Origin: Hydnum rufescens UP504
Lineage: Eukaryota > Basidiomycota > Agaricomycetes > Cantharellales > Hydnaceae
DNA length: 10,020 nt
Direction: 5' to 3'
Assembly: GCA_014904985.1 (NCBI GenBank)
Contig: MU129280.1
Coordinates: 28,283 to 38,302 of the forward strand
The notes below the pieces were generated by a model. The model did no database searches. It had not been told where the DNA came from and worked only from the letters and a program-made list of their open reading frames with translations. The position numbers were made by a program, and so were the translations under genes. Shown here one piece after another: positions 1 to 5,632 of this stretch; positions within the stretch are counted from its first letter, which is position 1, and every line of letters starts with the position of its first letter.

Positions 1-245
1 CTAGCAGGTGTTATGGATTTCCTAGCAGAGATATGGATTTGTAAGCAGCTGATATGATTCCACAGCAGGTGATATGGAATCCATAGCAGCCTGCTATGGA
101 TCCATACAGGGTATTGAATCTAGCAGGTGAATTGGAGTCCATAAGCAGGTGAATGGACCCATAGCAGCTATTAGGATTAGCTGATATGGAATCCATAGCA
201 GCTGATATGGAATCCATAGCAGCTGATATGGAATTCCTAGCAGCT
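1..245. repeat. Degenerate 21-bp minisatellite, block 1
   Basis: The unit is best seen at 191-211 and 212-232, two identical copies of ATCCATAGCAGCTGATATGGA-type sequence. Older, degenerate copies (AGCAGGTG..ATGGA..CC) fill the rest back to base 1, so the array probably continues beyond the window edge. A 21-bp period keeps a frame open on the minus strand (MDSISAA-like heptads), but this follows from the period and is not evidence of a gene. There is no CG dinucleotide between 1 and 249. Confidence 0.85.
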
Positions 246-302
246 ATATCGTCGTCCTATCTTTTTTCGTTTTTTTTTTTATTCTTCTATGTAGTGTTGG
301 GT
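246..302. other. T-rich tract between two minisatellite blocks
   Basis: A pyrimidine-rich spacer contains T6-CG-T11 at 262-280 and then further T/C-rich sequence. It separates two blocks of the same repeat family. It could be a slipped homopolymer or the reverse-complemented poly(A) end of an old retroposon; no body of such an element is visible next to it. Confidence 0.5.
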
Positions 303-470
303 AGGGATTCATATAGTAGGGATATCAATTCCAATTCCAGTAGTAGGTGACATGCATTCATAGTAGGTGAACAGGATTTGATAGTAGGTACTATTAATCC
401 ACCATAGCAGGTGGTACAGGATGTCATTCTGTAGCATCCAGGAATAGCAGGTGATAACCTGCTACCAACA
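303..470. repeat. Degenerate minisatellite, block 2
   Basis: Repeats of ATAGTAGGTGA / ATAGCAGGTG followed by roughly 9-17 variable bases recur at about 20-28 bp spacing (for example near 339, 360, 381, 404 and 445). The core AGCAGGTG is the same as in the block at 1-245, so both come from one family. The last unit makes a small palindrome, AGCAGGT (446-452) with ACCTGCT (457-463) around a 4-base loop. Confidence 0.7.
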
Positions 471-789
471 TACCCTTCAAGGGGGGGTTTCATACATTAA
501 AATTGGCCCTTGAAGGGGTCATAGTAGTCACCCTAAGCTGGTTTAAGAAATGTTTCTGGGGTATCCGAATGGGCCCTAAGTGTGTTTGGATGAAATCCCA
601 GGGTCCTGTTGAGTTGGCCAAGTCGATAAAAAAAAAGAAAGCAGGCACCCACTCAAGTTAATGAGTTCTATTACCTGTACACTTTCCTCAAAAGTCAGTC
701 TGGAGTGTGGCAGAAGCTTCTGTTCCAACCAAAGGAATCCGGGTTTTGCCATCCTTCGGTGACCACTGCACTGACCACTCCAAGCCAGA
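471..789. other. Gene-free stretch, no recognised element
   Basis: No credible coding frame or RNA gene is visible. It holds two related near-palindromes, around CCCTTCAAGGGGG (about 474) and CCCTTGAAGGGG (about 507), and an A9 run at 628-636. The A run might end an old retroposon insertion, but I could not identify promoter boxes or flanking duplications to support that. Confidence 0.4.
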
Positions 790-911
790 CGTCAGGCTAC
801 ACTTCGTGTCGTGGCTTTCTGTTGGCAGGAATACCTCTTCAACACCATCCCCTTGATCTCTTTCCCTCCCATCTCATTGTTATTGCCATTCAACACATGA
901 CTCAATTTAAC
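790..911 (+). repeat. Diverged, solitary copy of the 151-bp repeat unit
   Basis: The bases from GACGTCAGGCTACACTTCG (789 on) through GTGGCTTTCTGTTGGCAGGA match the start of each unit of the 2.0-2.9 kb array. The end also aligns (TCTTTCCC, then ATTGCCATTCAACACATGACTCAAT against CTCTCCAATGTGTCTCAAT). The middle is shorter. This copy keeps CG at sites that read TG or CA in most array units, so it is closer to the undecayed sequence, or has been less methylated. Confidence 0.75.
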
Positions 912-921
912 CTGGATCAAA

Positions 922-1170
922 ATGACCCAAAATGAGACAACAAAAGCATTCGAGCTATTTGTCCTATCCCGGGTGCCCACCCGCCACCATAACCATATCC
1001 AGTTAAACTGCCTTCCAAAAGACAAAAGAACTTTCAAGCAAAGGATCGAGGGTTTTTTCAGGTTCCTTGCTCGTCTCTCAGTTTATGCAGGTGAGGTGTG
1101 GGCTCTGTTGCTGATTGATGACACTGATGCAGTAAATTGCCTTAATATGCTTGCAGATGTCAAGTGCTGA
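922..1170 (+). CDS. Short unrecognised open frame, possible exon
   Basis: An ATG-started frame of 82 codons follows the solitary repeat copy. I do not recognise the product. It is basic in its middle (a Lys/Arg-rich stretch PKDKRTFKQR at about residues 32-41) and ends in a hydrophobic segment (WALLLIDD at about 60-67). CAG/GTGAGG at 1090/1091 resembles a fungal 5' splice site, and CTGAT followed by TATTATAG ending at 1187 resembles a branch point and acceptor. That splice would not keep the phase of the downstream frame, so the exon model is unproven. Real coding status is uncertain; it may be a chance frame or the remnant of a gene. Confidence 0.22.
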   Translation: MTQNETTKAFELFVLSRVPTRHHNHIQLNCLPKDKRTFKQRIEGFFRFLARLSVYAGEVWALLLIDDTDAVNCLNMLADVKC

Positions 1171-1187
1171 TCAGTCTTCTATTATAG

Positions 1188-1961
1188 TCACTTCCCATCA
1201 TCTTCTCCCTTGCATCTGGTACCCTTGAAACCAAGATCGGAAAGTATGAAACCTCTTGTGGAGATATCTGGTTATTTAAGAGCTGTTTTAGTCAGGATGA
1301 TTTAAAGGACTATAGTAGGTTGGATACCCAGTCCCAAGTTTTTTCTCATGTGTCTGCCAGCCAAATAGATTTTCGATCTGTCACATACTCAAAAGGCATC
1401 TGCACCAAGTTGTGCAAACACAATGGGGCAGCCAGGTCAATCCAGGCTCAGGGATTGGAAATGGTTGAAATTCAACACGTCACCCCACATGTGCCTGGCG
1501 ATGAAGTACCAACATTCCTACACAAGTTGATACTTGTCCCACCACTGATTGCCAATATCTCCTCGGCTTCGAATAAACACTGCTGCTCTCCAACCCCTCT
1601 GGACAGTCCCTCAAAACAGCTGAAATTCAACTGCGTTCTGATAGATGGAATGGACGTCGATGAGCAACATGTTGATCATGTTGATGGCTTGCCAGATGAT
1701 AAATCTGCTATGGATGTCAATGATCTGCAAGATAATTCCCTTCAAATCTCTGCCTCTGATGTCACCAAAGTCATCAATGTCACTGAGGACCTCGAGGAAA
1801 TTGATATTGCACCAATGCCCACAGGTCTGGTATGTGATCACAGCGATATCCCAGATTGGGATATGGACAATTGTTCACTCAGTATAGATATGCATTGTGA
1901 CACCATTCATCTAGATTTGCAGGGCAGGCCATACACTATAAGATTGTTGATCCTGGGTTAG
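1188..1961 (+). CDS. Unrecognised acidic protein, probable exon or gene fragment
   Basis: One frame stays open for 257 codons from just after a TAG at 1185-1187 to a TAG at 1959-1961. The first ATG in frame is at 1461 and would give 166 residues. The reading also makes sense upstream of it, so the start probably lies in an earlier exon. CTGAT near 1166 and TATTATAG ending at 1187 form a reasonable intron 3' end. I do not recognise a domain. The second half is strongly acidic and Asp-rich (DGMDVDEQHVDHVDG, TEDLEEIDIAP, DIPDWDMD), and the N-terminal part has Cys/His residues without clear zinc-finger spacing. The frame ends just before the 151-bp array. It could be a hypothetical host protein or a decayed accessory gene of a mobile element. 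Confidence that it is coding is moderate; function is unknown. Confidence 0.45.
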   Translation, partial: SLPIIFSLASGTLETKIGKYETSCGDIWLFKSCFSQDDLKDYSRLDTQSQVFSHVSASQIDFRSVTYSKGICTKLCKHNGAARSIQAQGLEMVEIQHVTPHVPGDEVPTFLHKLILVPPLIANISSASNKHCCSPTPLDSPSKQLKFNCVLIDGMDVDEQHVDHVDGLPDDKSAMDVNDLQDNSLQISASDVTKVINVTEDLEEIDIAPMPTGLVCDHSDIPDWDMDNCSLSIDMHCDTIHLDLQGRPYTIRLLILG

Positions 1962-2042
1962 CTACATATGTTTATATTTGTATCCATAGCCATTCATCAG
2001 TAGAATCAGAAGTTCCTCAATTTTCCCATCTCAACAAACTCT

Positions 2043-2948
2043 GGGCTAGACATTGGGCTACACTTCATGTAGTGGCTCTCCATCAGTAGGAGTTACTGGT
2101 GACCTCGTCCTATTGCATGATAGATCCCACTGGTTCCCCATTGTTTTTCCCCTGTCATTTTTGTGATCTCTCCAATGCATCTCAATCAACTTAGGGCTAG
2201 ATGTCAGGCTACACTTTGTGTAGTGGTTCTCCATCGGCAAGAGATCCTATTGACTTCCTCCTATCACCTGATGGATCCCACTGGTTCCCCATCATCTTTC
2301 CCCCATCATTTTTGTGATCTCTCCAATATGTCTCAATCAACTTCGGGCTAGATGTTGGGCTACACTTTGTGTAGTGGCTTTCCATTGGCAGGAGTTGCTG
2401 GTGACCTTGTCCTATTGCCTGATAGATCCCACTGGTTCCCCATCATCTTTCCCCTGTCATTTTTGTGATCTCTCCAATATGTCTCAATCAACTTCAGGCT
2501 AGATGTTGGGCTACACTTCATGTAGTGGCTTTCCATCAGCAGGAGTTGCTGGTGACCTTGTCCTATCACCTGATGGATCCCACTGGTTCCCTATCATCTT
2601 TCCCCCATCATTTTTGCGATCTCTCCAATGTGTCCTAATCAACTTCGGGCTAGATGTCAGGCTACACTTCATGTAGTGGCTTTCTGTCGGCAGGAGTTGC
2701 TGGTGACCTCGTCCTATTGCCTGATAGATCCCACTGGTTCCCCATCATCTTTCCCCTGCCATTTTTGTGATCTCTCCAATGTGTCTTAATCAACTTCAGG
2801 CTAGACATTGGGCTACACTTCGCGTAGTGGCTTTCTGTCAGCAAGAGTTGTTACTGATCTTGTCCTATCACCTGATGGATCTTATGAATTCCCCATCATC
2901 TTTCCCCTGTCGTTTTTGCAATCTCTCCAATGTGTCTCAATAGACGTA
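2043..2948 (+). repeat. Tandem array, six copies of a 151-bp unit
   Basis: The landmark GGCTACACTT recurs at 2056, 2207, 2358, 2509, 2660 and 2811, exactly 151 bases apart each time, so indels are nearly absent. Taking GGGCTAGA as the start, units are 2043-2193, 2194-2344, 2345-2495, 2496-2646, 2647-2797 and 2798-2948. Because 151 is not a multiple of three, no protein repeat is encoded; the similar short minus-strand frames are by-products. Most differences between units lie at CG/TG/CA sites, for example TTTTTGTGATCTC, TTTTTGCGATCTC and TTTTTGCAATCTC in different units. Each unit ends in the C/T-rich string CTCTCCAATGTGTCTCAATC. Confidence 0.95.
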
Positions 2949-2966
2949 GTGGCTTTACTGGGTGGT
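2941..2966 (+). repeat. Internally deleted seventh 151-bp unit
   Basis: After CTCAA the sequence reads TAGACGTAGTGGCTTTACT. A normal unit would have the GGCTACACTT landmark between TAGACG and GTAGTGG. The missing part is bounded by CGT on both sides, which fits a deletion between short direct repeats. Similarity to the unit stops shortly after. Confidence 0.6.
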
Positions 2967-3169
2967 GTATCCCATTGGCCCATCCTATCAGCATGTTTCA
3001 TCAACACTCGCAGCTCGTGCTCATCTGTGGACTCACATTCTATCTAGTCTGTGTGCCCCAGGTTGAGTGTATTGTAACATTGTCCATTATTATCCACACA
3101 ACTCAGTTTTCCCTGTGTCTGCTCTATGCAGCCCTCAGTGAGATTAATCTTACAGTCTCGATCGACTTC
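2967..3169. other. Unique sequence between repeat copies
   Basis: No recognised gene. Open frames crossing it (for example 2930-3340 on the plus strand) run in from the repeat array and lack any coding signature I can recognise. Confidence 0.35.
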
Positions 3170-3300
3170 AAGTTAGACGTCGGGCTACACTTTGTGTTGT
3201 GGCTTTCTGTCAGCCAGAGTCATGGTCTTTCTATGGTTTTTCACCCCTTGTTGCGGTCTCTAATGCATCTCAACCAACTTCAAGGTAGATGTCGACAAAT
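3170..3300 (+). repeat. Diverged downstream copy of the 151-bp unit
   Basis: GACGTCGGGCTACACTTTGTG at about 3176 restarts the unit. The middle is shortened by roughly 45 bases, and the end aligns again (TTGCGGTCTCTAATGCATCTCAACCAACTTC). The next unit then begins (AGGTAGATGTCG) but breaks off. As in the solitary copy near 790, CG is kept at several sites lost in the main array (GACGTCGGG, TTGCGGTC). Confidence 0.7.
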
Positions 3301-3376
3301 GGCTTCTTTTAGTTATGCAGATTATCCTCTGAAGTTGTAGGGGCCTGCTAAAGAGACACTCTCCTTGTACTCTTAA

Positions 3377-3637
3377 GTCCATGATGAGTGCCTCTTGTGC
3401 GCCAAGGAACTCGCCCGCTCGTTAGCACAAGCCGACCTCATCTTCGAGGTCGAAAGGCTGAACTGTCGACACCCACCTACCATCCTCCAATCAACCCTCA
3501 CCACTTTCGATCCCATCATCATCTTTGGTGAAGTTCCCAAAGTTTACAAAGAAGGACCCAAGCTCTGTTTTGCTGGAGGAATCCCATGGCCCTTTACTGT
3601 GGCAACTACATCAGCCCCTCACACCACTCCCCCCTGA
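3377..3637 (+). CDS. Unrecognised open frame, possible exon
   Basis: A frame opens after a TAA at 3374-3376 and runs 86 codons to a TGA at 3635-3637. It has no in-frame ATG near its beginning, so it could only be an internal exon or a decayed fragment. The translation looks like real protein, with a charged, probably helical start (CAKELARSLAQADLIFEVER) followed by a Pro-rich part (FAGGIPWPF, then TSAPHTTPP). Unlike the adjacent repeats, the DNA here keeps many CG dinucleotides. It precedes the frames at 3751-5448 on the same strand and could be an upstream exon of the same gene, joined by an intron between about 3640 and 3775 (TCTCCAG at 3769-3775 is a possible acceptor). No function assigned. 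Confidence 0.35.
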   Translation, partial: VHDECLLCAKELARSLAQADLIFEVERLNCRHPPTILQSTLTTFDPIIIFGEVPKVYKEGPKLCFAGGIPWPFTVATTSAPHTTPP

Positions 3638-3750
3638 TGCTATCAAGAATCTCAAGTCCTCTGCAGTGGGCATGTGTTCACACTACATTTGTCATTTTCT
3701 TGCAAAAATCAAAGGTGTCTGCTTTCTGCATCGCCCTATACTGTCTCTAG

Positions 3751-4062
3751 ATACTAACACTACTTCAATCTCCAGCTGCTAAAGGCAGGACACCCAGTGA
3801 TGAGTGCCACTACATCAGCATTCAGGAGTGGGTGTTGGAATACTCAAACACTCTGTGGGAGGACAATTGTTCTCCATTGCTCCTCGATACATCTTTGACC
3901 CATCAAACCCCTTTTTGGAAGCACAATCTACTCTTCTCTGGGCCCCCTGATCTGCGGTGTGGCGAATCAATGCATCGTGTTTTGCCTTTTACTGGATCTG
4001 TGGATAGAGCATGGATGGCCACAACTCCCAACTGGTCGTACAATGACATGCTTTTTGTGTGA
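3751..4062 (+). pseudogene. 5' in-frame part of the 4066-5448 gene, cut off by TGA
   Basis: This frame opens after a TAG at 3748-3750, ends in TGA at 4060-4062, and is in the same frame as the ATG at 4066. It has 103 codons and reads smoothly (SDECHYISIQEWVLEYSN, later ATTPNWSYNDMLFV). The only in-frame ATGs are at 3970 (in GESMHRV), 4012 (in AWMATTP) and 4048 (in NDMLFV). The TGA sits in GTG-TGA-CAC; an original CGA would need a single C-to-T change at a CpG, the change that dominates nearby repeats. Alternatives are that the two parts are separate exons with an intron I cannot place, or that translation simply starts at 4066. No domain recognised. Confidence 0.4.
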
Positions 4063-4065
4063 CAC

Positions 4066-5448
4066 ATGTACAACTTCAATGCTCCACATCTCCCATATGT
4101 CCTCATAGGACAATTTCCCCCAATTTCTCCCATAGCCAGGGGCTCATACCCATTGGACTGGTTCATCCACAGGCACTGGTTGAAGTCATTTCGACGTCAT
4201 CTCCTTGATGCTCATAGGTGCTATCAAGAATGGCTGTCTGCTGCACATTACTTGCATTTGGATTGCCACGAGATTGAAAAATTTCAGCCCATCCCAGAGT
4301 CCAATGACCTCATCCAAGTTGGTCTTGAGGGCGAGGTCCCACAACGTTTGGAACAATCCAGCACCAGGGTCTCTATAACACAACTTGCTGTTGCACTTGA
4401 GAACAATGAGGCACAACTCCGTGGCATTGCTCATTATTTGATGCACCAGATTGTCGACCATGTGGCTATTGTCAATGGCCTAGAACCACCTCAATTTGGG
4501 GTTGACCATGCTCTGGTAGGGGCTTTTTTCTCAGTCGCTGAGGATGATTTCCCCCTTGCTGAACTGGAGTGCCATGGCATTCCTCTCCATGGTGTCCATA
4601 TCTTGGAAGCAAGGGAAATTCACCCTCTTGATCCTTTGGCAATGGTCATGGAGCCTCAGTGCTGGATTGTTGCTGATGCTGTGGCCCATCGCCCCCATGA
4701 CCAAAGCCACAGGGAATTTATGGAGATTTGGAAGATGAGGCAGGCTGAGGAAGTCAAACACCCTTCTTGCTGGTCAGTCAAATATCCACTTGAACTGGCC
4801 GACAGGGATGGTCTTCTCTTGACTGTCTACAGTGCTCTATTTGGCTCTGGCCTTCAAGATGTAGATAGTGCCATGGCTGGGGCCTTGGCTGATGTCTTAG
4901 GTCCAGTGACCATTACTCTCTGTGATGCGGTCCTGCTACCTCCCATCTCCTCCACTTCTGTGGCCTCTGCACCAGCCTCTCCCACTGAAGCCAATGTCAC
5001 CACACCATCAAGGTCACTTGATGATTTCGATTGTGCAATGCTGGGGGTTGAGAGTGAGGAAGAACAGGAAGACAAGTTCCTTGACTTTGGCCTGGGCTTC
5101 ATAGCTGGGAACATGGATGTCCACAGGATAGACAAAAAACGTGATTTGATTCAGAAGGTGAAGATGGATCCATGCTGGAATGCAGTGATTAAGGATTTTC
5201 AAGCAATTGCTGAAGACCCAAAGGTGCCTTCAGCCAAGCAACACATTCTTGACATTGTGAAGGCTGCCCAAGCAAAGCGAAAGCTAGATAGGTCAGCTTT
5301 TGAGGGGTACGTCATGCATCATTGGAGCAATCAGCCGAGAAGGGGAGCAGCAAAACCTTACAACTTGGAGGGACATGGTTTCACCAAATCAGCAAGGGCA
5401 GAGTCATCAATTATGGCTTTGCAGAGTCATGGATGGCCCCCCTATTGA
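4066..5448 (+). CDS. Large unrecognised fungal protein, 460 residues
   Basis: This is the longest host-like frame, from ATG 4066 to TGA 5446-5448. I do not recognise the family. Residues 1-285 look globular, with a basic N-terminal helix (HWLKSFRRHLLDAH), several His/Trp-rich segments and a long, regular hydrophobic pattern. About 289-316 is a Ser/Thr/Pro/Ala linker, about 317-345 is acidic (VESEEEQEDKF), and about 355-430 is Lys/Arg-rich and probably helical (IDKKRDLIQKVKMDPCW, VKAAQAKRKLDRSAF). There is no signal peptide, transmembrane segment, zinc knuckle or polymerase motif, so it is not an obvious LINE ORF1. The frame ends just before a 21-bp minisatellite, which may have replaced the original 3' end. 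The start may lie further upstream (see the in-frame stretch 3751-4062). It is likely coding or recently so. Confidence 0.6.
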   Translation: MYNFNAPHLPYVLIGQFPPISPIARGSYPLDWFIHRHWLKSFRRHLLDAHRCYQEWLSAAHYLHLDCHEIEKFQPIPESNDLIQVGLEGEVPQRLEQSSTRVSITQLAVALENNEAQLRGIAHYLMHQIVDHVAIVNGLEPPQFGVDHALVGAFFSVAEDDFPLAELECHGIPLHGVHILEAREIHPLDPLAMVMEPQCWIVADAVAHRPHDQSHREFMEIWKMRQAEEVKHPSCWSVKYPLELADRDGLLLTVYSALFGSGLQDVDSAMAGALADVLGPVTITLCDAVLLPPISSTSVASAPASPTEANVTTPSRSLDDFDCAMLGVESEEEQEDKFLDFGLGFIAGNMDVHRIDKKRDLIQKVKMDPCWNAVIKDFQAIAEDPKVPSAKQHILDIVKAAQAKRKLDRSAFEGYVMHHWSNQPRRGAAKPYNLEGHGFTKSARAESSIMALQSHGWPPY

Positions 5449-5458
5449 GGTCATTCTC

Positions 5459-5632
5459 AATCTCCTTACCATGTTCCATCTCATTGTTTCCCCTCTCGTT
5501 GTTGTTCTCAATCTCCTCAACATCACTCTCAGTCTGTTTGTCACTCTCGATCTCCTTGACAATGCTCTTGATCTCCTTGATGATGCTCTCGATCTCCTCA
5601 ACAATGCTCTTGATCTCCTTGTCGATGCCATG
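5459..5632 (+). repeat. 21-bp minisatellite (GATCTCCTTGACAATGCTCTT)
   Basis: Four clear 21-bp units lie at 5549-5569, 5570-5590, 5591-5611 and 5612-5632. Degenerate 18- and 21-bp units extend back to about 5459, including AATCTCCTCAACATCACTCTC at 5510-5530. All length steps I can place are multiples of three, so one plus-strand frame reads heptads (LLDNALD, LLDDALD, LLNNALD) and one minus-strand frame reads RRSRAxx. It lies between the end of the 460-codon gene and the first LINE codons. It may derive from a former coding repeat or may have grown at the LINE insertion junction. Confidence 0.8.

Noticed and set aside
11..217. Minus-strand frame of MDSISAA repeats
   Set aside because: It is a consequence of the 21-bp period; units are degenerate and no flanking coding sequence supports a gene.
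2058..2844. Similar minus-strand open frames with RTRSPATPAD-like peptides in the 151-bp array
   Set aside because: They are the same repeat read in one frame; 151 is not divisible by three and each ends in a stop within the unit, so they are by-products of the repeat.
4066..5448. Reading this gene as ORF1 of the LINE
   Set aside because: It has no CCHC zinc knuckles, it is separated by a minisatellite, and the LINE starts within its RT C-terminal part, so a natural ORF1-ORF2 order is not preserved.
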